Source: CAYXRK01 sp964467615 (GTDB lineage: Bacteria > Hydrogenedentota > Hydrogenedentia > Hydrogenedentales > GCA-2746185). Taken from it: a stretch of DNA of 9,423 nucleotides. The stretch covers positions 1 through 9,423 of the forward strand of contig CAYXRK010000190.1 in NCBI GenBank assembly GCA_964467615.1. Reading direction: 5' to 3'. Under the pieces are notes generated by a model. It did not search any database and was not told where the DNA came from. It saw only the letters and a list, made by a program, of their open reading frames with translations. Of this stretch, positions 1 through 6,158 are shown one piece after another. A program made the translations under genes and the position numbers. The first letter of the stretch is position 1; every line of letters starts with the position of its first letter.

Positions 1-45
1 CGTGAAGCCGTTGGCGGATCGCGATTTCACGCCGAAGTAGGTCAT
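1..45 (-). CDS. gspJ: GspJ minor pseudopilin, N-terminal fragment (runs off the window)
   Basis: Only the first 15 codons are visible, reading MTYFGVKSRSANGFT on the minus strand. The short basic leader ending in Asn-Gly followed by Phe-Thr is the expected start of a type IV pilin-like signal peptide, which prepilin peptidase cuts after the Gly. The ATG at 45-43 overlaps the gspI stop codon in an ATGA, so it is probably translationally coupled to gspI. Its position after gspG-gspH-gspI matches the canonical gsp order, and that is the main reason for calling it GspJ, a tip-complex minor pseudopilin. The body of the protein lies outside the window, so the family assignment rests on gene order and leader only. 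Confidence 0.7.
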   Translation of the reverse strand, partial: MTYFGVKSRSANGFT

Positions 46-536
46 GGCCCCATATCCCCAGGCGGGATCCATAGTTTCTTGTAGTCGAAAAGGGTCTCCA
101 TGGTTTCGGTGAACGTCCGCCCTCCGCGTTGCCACGTTATCTTCGCGATGACATGGGCGAGAGCGGGACTTTGTAGCTTTAGTTCCGCGGGGTCGGGGCC
201 GCCCCCCCCCAATGAAATTAACGGTCCTTCGGGTTTTGGAATTTCGATCTTGTTGACTTCGGTCGACCATGAGAAGCGCTCGTACTCGCCTTCGAATCGC
301 CCCTCGTGTTTTTCAGGCATGACGAGTGGCTGAAATTCAACATCCGCAACGAGCTGTTCGAGAAGAAATTTCGCGCTTGTATAGTCTTGCGCCTGGCCGC
401 GCGTGAGGACGGCCTGACGAATGACCCCGTGTACGGAATAGGCGCCGACGGTGAGCAGAACGAGGGCGAGTGTGGCCTCGAAGAGGATGTACCCGCTTTG
501 ATTCCGGCGCAGTTCGGAATCGGGGGCGGCGGTCAT
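42..536 (-). CDS. gspI: GspI minor pseudopilin of the type II secretion system
   Basis: This 164-residue protein should be part of the minor pseudopilin tip (GspH-I-J-K) that primes the T2SS pseudopilus in the inner membrane and periplasm. A hydrophilic leader ends at Gly15. It is followed by a hydrophobic helix beginning YILFEATLALVLL, so the prepilin peptidase site is Gly15/Tyr16 with the conserved Glu at mature +5 (Glu20). Tyr at +1 is less usual than Phe or Met. The C-terminal globular part has a Gly/Pro-rich stretch (LGGGGPDP) encoded by a 9-G run on the coding strand (plus-strand 202-210). At 164 aa it is somewhat longer than typical GspI. The ATG at 536-534 overlaps the gspH stop (ATGA), and its own stop overlaps the gspJ start. 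The GspI identity rests on the pilin leader plus gene order, because minor pseudopilins diverge strongly in sequence. Confidence 0.8.
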   Translation of the reverse strand: MTAAPDSELRRNQSGYILFEATLALVLLTVGAYSVHGVIRQAVLTRGQAQDYTSAKFLLEQLVADVEFQPLVMPEKHEGRFEGEYERFSWSTEVNKIEIPKPEGPLISLGGGGPDPAELKLQSPALAHVIAKITWQRGGRTFTETMETLFDYKKLWIPPGDMGP

Positions 537-1078
537 CGTTCGTCCCTCGGACGTTTGATCTCGAATCCGGCAATACGGCCCTCCATAGAGACTTCATAGC
601 GGGTGAACTGCCGGCCGGCAATGCGCATGGAGACGCGCCCCGCGTCGCGCGCGCCGCTGGGATAGAACGAAAGATAATAGCGGCCCGTGTCGTCTTTAAG
701 CGCTTTCAAGCGGTCCTTCTCAAACGTAAGTCCGGATGGCAACGGGCGGCGTTCGGCGATGCGGTCAAGGACCGGCTTAAATACTTTCTTTCCAGCGTCG
801 ATTTTGTCGAAGCGTTCGAGCCAATACGCGTTCTTTTTGAGATCAATATATACCCGGTGTTCGAGTGAACTTGTGATAGCGCACGCTTGCGCATGTTTGA
901 GCGTCGCTACGAAGTCGTCGAAGCCATTGTCCCTGGTGACGCGCCGGAACGCGCTGTTGAACACGGGCAGGACCATTACGGAGAGCGTCGAGATAATGGT
1001 CATCACGATGATGAGTTCCATCAGCGTGAAGGCCGCTGTGGACCGACGTTCGGGGAGAGTAAAGGAAGGACGCGTCAT
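533..1078 (-). CDS. gspH: GspH minor pseudopilin of the type II secretion system
   Basis: From the ATG at 1078 the product is 181 aa. It has a 16-residue leader, then FTLMELIIVMTIISTLSVMV, the hydrophobic N-terminal helix of a type IV pilin-like protein with Glu at mature +5 (residue 21). The residue before the predicted cleavage is Ala16 (sequence TAA/FTL), not the nearly invariant Gly. The C-terminal domain with beta-rich, Tyr/Arg-containing segments (YYLSFYPSG, MRIAGRQFTRYEVSMEG) fits the GspH/FimT family. The frame stays open upstream to a GTG at 1162, which would start 14 bp after gspG and give 209 aa. I prefer ATG 1078 because it gives a normal-length leader, but neither start has a strong Shine-Dalgarno. 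Its stop overlaps the gspI start by ATGA. Confidence 0.8.
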   Translation of the reverse strand: MTRPSFTLPERRSTAAFTLMELIIVMTIISTLSVMVLPVFNSAFRRVTRDNGFDDFVATLKHAQACAITSSLEHRVYIDLKKNAYWLERFDKIDAGKKVFKPVLDRIAERRPLPSGLTFEKDRLKALKDDTGRYYLSFYPSGARDAGRVSMRIAGRQFTRYEVSMEGRIAGFEIKRPRDER

Positions 1079-1176
1079 CGTGAGGTCCCGGAAGAGAGCG
1101 GCTCCTTTGATGCGAGGCGCGAGATCAGTGCCGCTTCCTCGGCGTTTGCGCCACGAAGACACGGAAATCGAGCGGC

Positions 1177-1593
1177 CTATTTCTTTGTCGTTTCTTCGGT
1201 CGAAAGGAGTTCCTGCATTTTGGCGATGGTAATGTCGTCGTCGGTTTCGGAGATGCCGTCCGGGCCCGACGACCAGACGTCGTAGGAGTCCTTGTGGATT
1301 GGTCCGGGGCTGGCGAAGTTGTAGGGCGCGCCCCAGGGATCCTTGTTCAATTCGCGGACGTACTTTTTCTGCGACGAGACGAGGTCATCGAGGCTGGCGG
1401 GGAATTTGTCGTTGTGTTCCAGGGCGAAGAGATCGATGGCGGTCTCGTAGGACTTGATGTCCCCAAGGGCGGCGCGGACGCGGGCGTCTTCGGCGCGGCC
1501 GGCGAAGGACAGGGTCACCATTCCCGCGAGGATGGCGATGATGATGGTGACGAGGATAAGCTCGATCAGCGTAAATCCACCGTTGGCCCTCAT
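1177..1593 (-). CDS. gspG: GspG major pseudopilin of the type II secretion system
   Basis: This 138-aa protein is a clear GspG, the main subunit of the T2SS pseudopilus that pushes folded substrates through the secretin. The six-residue leader MRANGG is cut before FTLIELILVTIIIAILAGMV, with Glu at +5. The mature domain carries the family signatures: paired helices with DARVRAALGDIKSYETAIDLF, then FPASLDDLV, DPWGAPYNF and a C-terminal loop SSGPDGISETDDDI. The Asp-rich end of that loop corresponds to the calcium-binding loop known in GspG. Length is normal for the family. The ATG at 1593 is preceded by a good Shine-Dalgarno (GGGAGA, plus-strand 1601-1606, 7 nt spacing). This fits high expression of the major subunit. 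gspF ends 66 bp upstream. Confidence 0.95.
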   Translation of the reverse strand: MRANGGFTLIELILVTIIIAILAGMVTLSFAGRAEDARVRAALGDIKSYETAIDLFALEHNDKFPASLDDLVSSQKKYVRELNKDPWGAPYNFASPGPIHKDSYDVWSSGPDGISETDDDITIAKMQELLSTEETTKK

Positions 1594-1659
1594 GTTGGTA
1601 TCTCCCGTGTTATCGGCGCCAGTGTAATTAACGCCTGGTACGAGGAAAATGGTGACGCC

Positions 1660-2871
1660 TCAACGGACCTGGCTGCTGAGCGTCAACATCGGCAACAGCA
1701 TGGCTATCACCAGGAACCCCACAATTATACCCATTACAACGATCATGATGGGTTCGAGGAGATCGGTCATGGCCTTGACGGCGCGCTCGACTTCGTTGTC
1801 GTAGGCCTCAGAGATTCGTTTGGCGACGTCGCCCAAACGGCCGCTCTCTTCGCCGACGGAGAGCATGTTCACGACGAGCGGCGGAAACGTCTTGCACTGG
1901 CGCAGGGCCTGGCTGATGCTGTCGCCCTCCGAGACGCGGGCCTGTACGAAGAGGACATCCTTGGCGACTGCGACGTTGGTCAACGTGTCTGCGGTGATTT
2001 TGAGCGCGGTGAGAACCGGTACGCCGTTGTCGAAGAGCGCGCCGAGTGTGCGGGAGAATTTGGCCATTTCGTAGCGTTGGATGACGTCGCCCAGGAGGGG
2101 CAGGCGCAGCCAGATTTCGTCGAGGCGATCTCGGCCTTTCTCGGTTCGTGAATATTTCACGAAGCTGTATATGCCCCCGATGATCGCGGCGAGCACGGCC
2201 CACCACCAAGTGCCCATGAAGCCGCAGAAGCCCAGGACGATCACGGTGGGCAAGGGAAGATCGGCCTGCATGTCCTCAAAAACCGTGAGGAATTTAGGGA
2301 AAACGAAGGAGACGAGAATGAAAACGGCGCTGCTTCCGATGAAAAGTAGGAAAGCGGGATAGACCATCGCCGAGCGCGCCTTCCCACGAAGATTTTCGTC
2401 CTGTTCGCTGAACGACACGATGCGCCAGAGGACATCCTCGAGCATTCCGCCGGTCTCGCCGGCGCGGACGAGGTTTGTAAACATCGGCGGGAAGAGCGCC
2501 GGATGGGCTTCCATTGCCTGGGCGAAGTCAGACCCTTTCTGCACTTGGTCCCTTAGATCTTCGATGACCTCGGTCATCTGCGCGTTGGACGATTGCTCTT
2601 GGAGTGTCAGAAGCGCGCGGGTGATGGGCATGCCGGACTCGATGAGGTTGGCGAGTTGGCGGAAAAAAATGTTGCGATCCTTGGTTTTCGGCTTGCCGAA
2701 GGTCCGTTTGATGATGTCCTTCTTCTCGGCCCCTTCGTGCTCTTCGACGGAAATCGGGAAGTACCCCAAGTCGCGCAGTTGGGCAATAGCCGCGCGCTGG
2801 CTTTCGGCCTCGAGGACGCCGGTGGACACTTCGTCCGGGCCCCGTTTTACTTTGTACGCGAACTGAGGCAT
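1660..2871 (-). CDS. gspF: GspF inner-membrane platform protein of the type II secretion system
   Basis: This 403-aa polytopic protein is the T2SS inner-membrane platform that couples GspE ATP hydrolysis to pseudopilus assembly. It has the standard architecture: an N-terminal segment (PQFAYKVKRG, then LGYFPISVEE), two T2SSF repeats, each a cytoplasmic helical bundle, and three hydrophobic segments near residues 171-193, 209-237 and 373-396. Repeat hallmarks are visible: FFRQLANLIESGMPITRAL with LVRAGETGG in the first, and FSRTLGALFDNGVPVLTAL with MLSVGEESGRLGD in the second. The start is ATG at 2871 with GGAG 4 nt upstream. The overlapping GTG at 2874 would sit only 1 nt from the same Shine-Dalgarno, so it is less likely. 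It is separated from gspE by 293 bp of repeat-filled DNA, an unusual gap for this gene pair. Confidence 0.95.
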   Translation of the reverse strand: MPQFAYKVKRGPDEVSTGVLEAESQRAAIAQLRDLGYFPISVEEHEGAEKKDIIKRTFGKPKTKDRNIFFRQLANLIESGMPITRALLTLQEQSSNAQMTEVIEDLRDQVQKGSDFAQAMEAHPALFPPMFTNLVRAGETGGMLEDVLWRIVSFSEQDENLRGKARSAMVYPAFLLFIGSSAVFILVSFVFPKFLTVFEDMQADLPLPTVIVLGFCGFMGTWWWAVLAAIIGGIYSFVKYSRTEKGRDRLDEIWLRLPLLGDVIQRYEMAKFSRTLGALFDNGVPVLTALKITADTLTNVAVAKDVLFVQARVSEGDSISQALRQCKTFPPLVVNMLSVGEESGRLGDVAKRISEAYDNEVERAVKAMTDLLEPIMIVVMGIIVGFLVIAMLLPMLTLSSQVR

Positions 2872-2883
2872 CACTCTCCAATT

Positions 2884-2910
2884 CCGTTCGCCCTGAGGGT
2901 GTCGAAGGGC
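2884..2910. repeat. Intact REP-like palindromic repeat unit
   Basis: The unit begins CCGTTCGCCCTGAG and ends GGTGTCGAAGGGC. Its ends are partly complementary (TTCG with CGAA, GCCC with GGGC), so it can form a small stem-loop. The rejoined halves 2932-2945 and 3129-3142 match it base for base, and related cores occur at 3046-3070 and 8140-8164. From memory, very similar palindromes are scattered through many unrelated environmental bacterial genomes; I could not check this here. It lies only a few bases upstream of the gspF Shine-Dalgarno on the minus strand. Confidence 0.8.
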
Positions 2911-2945
2911 GTGACAATCTTACTCCCAACTCCGTTCGCCCTGAG

Positions 2946-3124
2946 AGTTTGTTAAAAAATCGAATTCCGTCGCCGATGTGTATTTGCCGAACACACGGTA
3001 TTGGCCACATTGACCGATCGGCAAGCTCAAGGTCTCCCTTTCCCGTTCGTCCTGAGGGTGTCGAAGGATGCGGGAAAGGGAGACCTTGGGCGATCTTTGC
3101 TAAATTTGCACTAGTTCACATCCT
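2946..3124. mobile_element. Non-autonomous hairpin element, copy 1, inserted in a REP-like repeat
   Basis: This ~179-bp non-coding insert lies between two CTGAG pentamers (2941-2945 and 3125-3129) that look like a target-site duplication within a REP-like repeat. Its left part (GTTAAAAAATCGA at 2951-2963) and right part (TTGGGCG at 3087-3093, TTCACA at 3115-3120) align with copy 2 at about 8058-8221, with gaps. Its centre is a long perfect hairpin (3025-3091). Terminal inverted repeats are degenerate in this copy. No transposase is encoded, so any mobility would depend on an enzyme supplied elsewhere. The exact ends are uncertain by a few bases because CTGAG, GAG and AGAG/CTCT boundaries are all possible. 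Confidence 0.55.
3025..3091. repeat. Long perfect hairpin within element copy 1
   Basis: The arm at 3028-3045 (CAAGGTCTCCCTTTCCCG) is exactly complementary to 3071-3088. A further three pairs (one of them G-T) extend it to 3025/3091. The 25-nt loop (3046-3070) is itself a REP-like core. The left arm is pyrimidine-rich and the right arm purine-rich. In gsp mRNA from the minus strand this would form a very stable stem between gspE and gspF. No U-tract follows directly, so it does not look like a classical intrinsic terminator. It could instead affect mRNA processing or stability, or reduce downstream expression. Confidence 0.85.
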
Positions 3125-3164
3125 CTGAGGGTGTCGAAGGGCAGCATCTTGTTAGTTCGATCCG

Positions 3165-4883
3165 TCAAGAAAACACGACGTCGGTGTCCGCGGTGACGCG
3201 CAGAATTTCCTCGACGGTGGTTTCGCCGCGCTTGGCCCGCTGCCAGCCCGCGTCGCGCAACGTGCTCATGCCAAGTTCGCGCCCCTTTTGCTTGATCGCG
3301 ACGGAGGTGGCGCGGGCGACGGTCATTTCTTTTATGACCTGGGCGAACGGGAGAATCTCGGCGATGGCGATGCGGCCCGAGTAACCCGTGTGGCGGCACT
3401 TGTCGCAGCCTCGGCCTCGGCGGAAAGTCGAGCCGGGGAGTTCGTCGTCTCGCACGCGAAGCTCCACGAGCAGCTCGCGCTCGGGCTCGTAGGACTCGGC
3501 GCAATGGGCGCAGACGCGGCGAACCAGGCGCTGCGCGATCGACGCAATCATCGTGCTTGCGATAAGGAACGGCTCGACGCCCATGTCGGTCAATCGCGTG
3601 ACGGCGCCCGCGGCGTCGTTGGTGTGTAGCGAACTGAAGACGAGGTGGCCCGTGAGGCTCGAACGGATCGCCATTTCGGCGGTCTCGTAGTCGCGGATTT
3701 CGCCGACCATCATCACGTCGGGGTCGTGCCGCAACATCGAGCGCAGACCGCGGGCGAAGTCAAACCCTATTTGGGGCTGCACTTGCATCTGGGTGATGCC
3801 CTTCATCTGATATTCGACCGGGTCCTCGATCGTGAGGATTTTTCGGTCCACTTGATTGAGCACGTTCAGCGAGGCGTACAGCGTCGTCGATTTGCCGCTG
3901 CCGGTAGGTCCGGTGACGAGGATGATGCCGTGCGGTTTCTTGAGGAAGCCGTTGATGAGCACCATATCTCGATCGGAGTAGCCGAGTTGGTTGAGCGTGA
4001 GGAACATTGACGCACGGGAAAGAATGCGGACATTGATCGTTTCGCCGTGAGGCGTCGGGAGAATTGAAGTGCGCAGGTCGTAGCGGCCGTCGCCGAAGGA
4101 CGCGAGGATTTTTCCGTCCTGCGGCAACCGCTTTTCGGCGATGTTGAGGTTCGCCATGACCTTGACGCGCGAGACGATGGCGGCGTGAAACCCACGGATG
4201 CTCGGTGGAGTGGGGATTTGGTGGAGGATGCCGTCAATTCGGTAGCGGATGCGCAGCTCGTCCTCGAACGGTTCGATGTGGATGTCGGTCGCGCCGGACT
4301 GGATGGCTTCCATAAAAACTTCGTTCACGAATTTGATGATCGAGGCGTCGATCTTCTCGTCGCCGAGATCCATGTTCTGGGCAGTGGCTTCGAGGTTGAC
4401 GACCTTTTCCTTGTCGGCGGCGGCGCTGACGATTCGCTCCATCGTGTCCGCGCCAAGCCCGTACAACGTCTTCGTGCTGCGCTCGATTTCGGTCGGCGTC
4501 GCGACGACAGCCTCGATGCGTGTCTTGAGGACGAGGCGGATATCGTCGAGCAGGTTGGTATTGAGCGGGTCGCTGATGGCGACGACGAGCGTGCCGTTCT
4601 TCTTTTGAATCGGCACGAAGTTGTAGTGCGTCGCAAAACGCGCCGGTACTTTGTCGGTGATTTCGGCCGGAATCTGCTCCTTCGAGGGAACCACGAACCG
4701 CATTTCGCAGAAGCGCGCGAGTGACTGATAGAGGTGTTCCTCGGTGGCGAAACCGAGTTGCTTGATGACTTCGATCAGGGGCACGCCGTTCTTCTCGGAT
4801 TCCGTGCGCGCACGCGAGATCATGTCGTCGGACAGGGACAACTCGCGCGCGAAGTGGCGTTCAATCGAGGAAGTGGAGGCCAT
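3165..4883 (-). CDS. gspE: GspE, cytoplasmic assembly ATPase of the type II secretion system
   Basis: This 572-aa hexameric ATPase of the secretion superfamily powers pseudopilus extension at the cytoplasmic face of the inner membrane. An N-terminal T2SSE-N (MshEN-like) domain spans roughly residues 1-150. The catalytic part follows with ATDIHIEP (198-205) and IAEKRLPQDG (248-257). All nucleotide motifs are intact: Walker A GPTGSGKST (325-333), Asp box TIEDPVEY (351-358), Walker B region HDPDVMMVGEIRD (386-398) and His box TGHLVFSSLHTNDA (411-424). A C-terminal zinc-binding CxxC...CxxC pair is present at Cys458/461 and Cys493/496, as in T2SS GspE and many PilB proteins. Assignment to T2SS over type IV pili rests on the following gspF-G-H-I-J order. 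The ATG at 4883 has only a weak upstream Shine-Dalgarno. Confidence 0.96.
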   Translation of the reverse strand: MASTSSIERHFARELSLSDDMISRARTESEKNGVPLIEVIKQLGFATEEHLYQSLARFCEMRFVVPSKEQIPAEITDKVPARFATHYNFVPIQKKNGTLVVAISDPLNTNLLDDIRLVLKTRIEAVVATPTEIERSTKTLYGLGADTMERIVSAAADKEKVVNLEATAQNMDLGDEKIDASIIKFVNEVFMEAIQSGATDIHIEPFEDELRIRYRIDGILHQIPTPPSIRGFHAAIVSRVKVMANLNIAEKRLPQDGKILASFGDGRYDLRTSILPTPHGETINVRILSRASMFLTLNQLGYSDRDMVLINGFLKKPHGIILVTGPTGSGKSTTLYASLNVLNQVDRKILTIEDPVEYQMKGITQMQVQPQIGFDFARGLRSMLRHDPDVMMVGEIRDYETAEMAIRSSLTGHLVFSSLHTNDAAGAVTRLTDMGVEPFLIASTMIASIAQRLVRRVCAHCAESYEPERELLVELRVRDDELPGSTFRRGRGCDKCRHTGYSGRIAIAEILPFAQVIKEMTVARATSVAIKQKGRELGMSTLRDAGWQRAKRGETTVEEILRVTADTDVVFS

Positions 4884-4956
4884 TGCGGACGGATCCAGAG
4901 ATCGGCTCTCTAACTATCAAACGAATATGGTAACACCGGCCCAATCGGCCACCAAA

Positions 4957-4974
4957 CGGCGGAAGATTCCGCCG
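4957..4974. repeat. 8-bp perfect inverted repeat in the gspE leader
   Basis: CGGCGGAA at 4957-4964 and TTCCGCCG at 4967-4974 are exact reverse complements separated by two bases. This could be a dimeric regulator site or a tight stem-loop in the transcript. It lies about 75 bp upstream of the gspE start and sits just downstream, in transcript direction, of the larger hairpin at 4994-5025. Confidence 0.6.
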
Positions 4975-4993
4975 CGCCCTACACCAAGCGCGT

Positions 4994-5025
4994 GTGGGGC
5001 AGCCGCTCTCGGCTGCCAGCCCCAC
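4994..5025 (-). terminator. Possible terminator-like hairpin after the anti-sigma-like gene
   Basis: On the plus strand the order is GTGGGG (4994-4999), CAGCCG (5000-5005), loop CTCT, CGGCTG (5010-5015), a 4-nt CCAG bulge, and CCCCAC (5020-5025). This gives 12 GC-rich base pairs interrupted only by the bulge. It begins 14 nt beyond the stop codon of the anti-sigma-like gene on the minus strand, a usual place for a transcript end. No run of U follows on that strand, so a factor-independent terminator is not established. An mRNA-stabilising stem or dispersed repeat is equally possible. Confidence 0.4.
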
Positions 5026-5039
5026 GAGCGAAACATCCC

Positions 5040-6065
5040 TCAGTTCTTGGGCAACTTTTCCAGTTCGTCCTGCGCGGCCTTGGCGAGCACGGGCTCGCCG
5101 GTAGTCGCTACGTCTTCGAACATCGCGCGGGCCTTTTCCGGGTTGTTCTGCAACTCACGATAGAGGTGGCCCAGTTCGATCTTGAGTTGTGAGGCCGCGA
5201 CAAGATCGACACAGCGCTTCAAGGCCGTCTCCATCGCGTAGACCATGCGGTCCTCGCCTTCCGGCGCGCCGTCCGACGAAAGGCCCGCCATGTCCTCCGC
5301 GGCGAGCGAGGCTACATAGGTGCCGGGGAATTTTCCGACGACGCCCTCGAGCGAAGCGAAGTCGCTCTGAAGGCGGGCCGCGTCCAGCGCGTGGAGCGAG
5401 GCGTAGTTTTCTGGCCGGCTTTCGTCCAACAGATCGAGGCGCTCGAACGCCTCCGGATGCGAGGCGAACGTGTCTGAGTATTTCGCGCGCAGCGTCGAAT
5501 AGTGATCGAACGCGGCGGGATACATTCTGAGTTCAGCGAACGCGATGTCGGCGAGCAGTAATTGCGCCTCGCCGGCGTGCGGGGCGGACACCTCCGATTC
5601 GAGCGACGCGGAGAGCAGCTTGTACGCGTCGCCCGCGCGGATATCGGCAACCAGCGCCTTTGCTTCGGCGATGTCTGATTCCAACGCAGAGGCAGCCGAG
5701 TTCTGCGCGATCTGTGTGTCCGTCGCGGGGGCGTCTGCCGGTCGCGTGAGGCGGAAACCAGCGAAATAAAGAATTAGCGTGGCAGCGCACGCCGCGCCGA
5801 TAGCGCCGTAGGCGTAACGCATCGGCATACGGTGGGCCATGACCGGAGCGCGATTCAGCCGAACGCGGAGCAACGGCATGAGATCGCGCTCGAGCATGAC
5901 CTTCTCCGCCGGGATCCACTTGGTCATTGCACGAAACGCTTCGGCCTCGCCCTTCAAACCCGAATCGCGCTTCAACGCCGCTTCTAGCGTCCGCCTGTCC
6001 TCGGCGCCCAGGTCTTCGTAGACCGACTGCGCAAGTATCCCCCGAATCTTGTTCTTACGAAACAT
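5040..6065 (-). CDS. Membrane anti-sigma-like protein with periplasmic helical-repeat domain
   Basis: This 341-aa single-pass membrane protein is encoded right after the ECF sigma factor. Residues 1-80 are a cytoplasmic segment with the pattern YEDLGAEDRRTLEAALKRD, resembling the N-terminal domain of anti-sigma factors that lack the zinc motif (no HxxxCxxC is present). Residues about 84-104 (AYGAIGAACAATLILYFAGF) form one transmembrane helix. The remaining ~235 residues would be periplasmic and helical, with TPR-like pieces (AQLLLADIAFAELRMYPAAF near 165-185, and LGHLYRELQNNPEKARAMFE near the C-terminus). The predicted role is to hold the neighbouring sigma factor inactive and release it on an envelope signal. 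That role is inferred from position and topology; it could instead be an unrelated TPR membrane protein. The start is ATG 6065. Confidence 0.65.
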   Translation of the reverse strand: MFRKNKIRGILAQSVYEDLGAEDRRTLEAALKRDSGLKGEAEAFRAMTKWIPAEKVMLERDLMPLLRVRLNRAPVMAHRMPMRYAYGAIGAACAATLILYFAGFRLTRPADAPATDTQIAQNSAASALESDIAEAKALVADIRAGDAYKLLSASLESEVSAPHAGEAQLLLADIAFAELRMYPAAFDHYSTLRAKYSDTFASHPEAFERLDLLDESRPENYASLHALDAARLQSDFASLEGVVGKFPGTYVASLAAEDMAGLSSDGAPEGEDRMVYAMETALKRCVDLVAASQLKIELGHLYRELQNNPEKARAMFEDVATTGEPVLAKAAQDELEKLPKN

Positions 6066-6101
6066 ATCGCTTGCCCCCAGCTACATCATCGAAAAACTCA
6101 T

Positions 6102-6120
6102 CACGATGATCGTCATCGTG
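6102..6120 (-). promoter_or_regulatory. Hairpin between sigma and anti-sigma-like genes
   Basis: CACGATGA (6102-6109) and TCATCGTG (6113-6120) are perfect complements around a 3-nt loop. On the minus strand the stem is followed within a few bases by TGAGTTTTTC, giving a five-U stretch. This resembles a weak intrinsic terminator or attenuator in the 93-bp gap between the sigma gene and the downstream membrane protein gene. It could lower anti-sigma expression relative to sigma. The stem is short and only half GC, so termination would be partial at best. The surrounding sequence is also rich in CGTCAT/CATCG repeats. Confidence 0.4.
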
Positions 6121-6158
6121 CTCGTCATTCGTCATCGTCATCGACGCAAAAGCCATTG

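Larger units (their letters stand above)
2872..3164. repeat. Repeat-filled gspE-gspF intergenic region
   Basis: This 293-bp gap contains no plausible gene. It holds four occurrences of a short REP-like palindrome with core CTGAGGGTGTCGAAGG or close variants. One is intact at 2884-2910. One is split into a left half at 2932-2945 and a right half at 3125-3142. One forms the loop of a long hairpin at 3043-3073. The split copy is interrupted by a ~179-bp insert. When its halves are rejoined across the shared CTGAG, they reproduce the intact copy at 2884-2910 exactly. Short reading frames here are low-complexity translations of the repeat and are not credible genes. The region would be transcribed as part of the gspE-gspF mRNA. 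Confidence 0.85.
4884..5039 (-). promoter_or_regulatory. gspE leader / intergenic region with strong inverted repeats
   Basis: This 156-bp gap between the anti-sigma-like gene and gspE contains no gene but is rich in symmetry. There is an 8-bp perfect inverted repeat CGGCGGAA/TTCCGCCG with a 2-nt centre at 4957-4974, a two-part stem at 4994-5025, and a small AGAGA/TCTCT stem at 4897-4911 close to the gspE start. A possible sigma-70-like promoter (TTGGGC, 17 nt, TTTGAT on the minus strand) is too weak to assert. The region could separate the sigma/anti-sigma transcript from the gsp operon or act as an operator or attenuator for it. Confidence 0.4.

Noticed and set aside
1294..2151. Long plus-strand frame of 285 codons opposite gspG and gspF
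   Set aside because: It is an antisense shadow of well-supported T2SS genes, with biased Asp/Glu/Gly composition and no recognisable domain.
2884..3142. CRISPR array formed by the repeated CTGAGGGTGTCGAAGG units
   Set aside because: The units are few, irregularly spaced and in part nested or split; no uniform spacers or cas genes are present.
6055..6141. 28-codon minus-strand frame with an Asp/His-rich peptide (MTMTNDEHDDDHRDEFFDDV...) overlapping the start of the anti-sigma-like gene
   Set aside because: No Shine-Dalgarno precedes it, and the acidic composition follows from the CATCG/CGTCAT repeats, so it is more likely a by-product of the non-coding structure.
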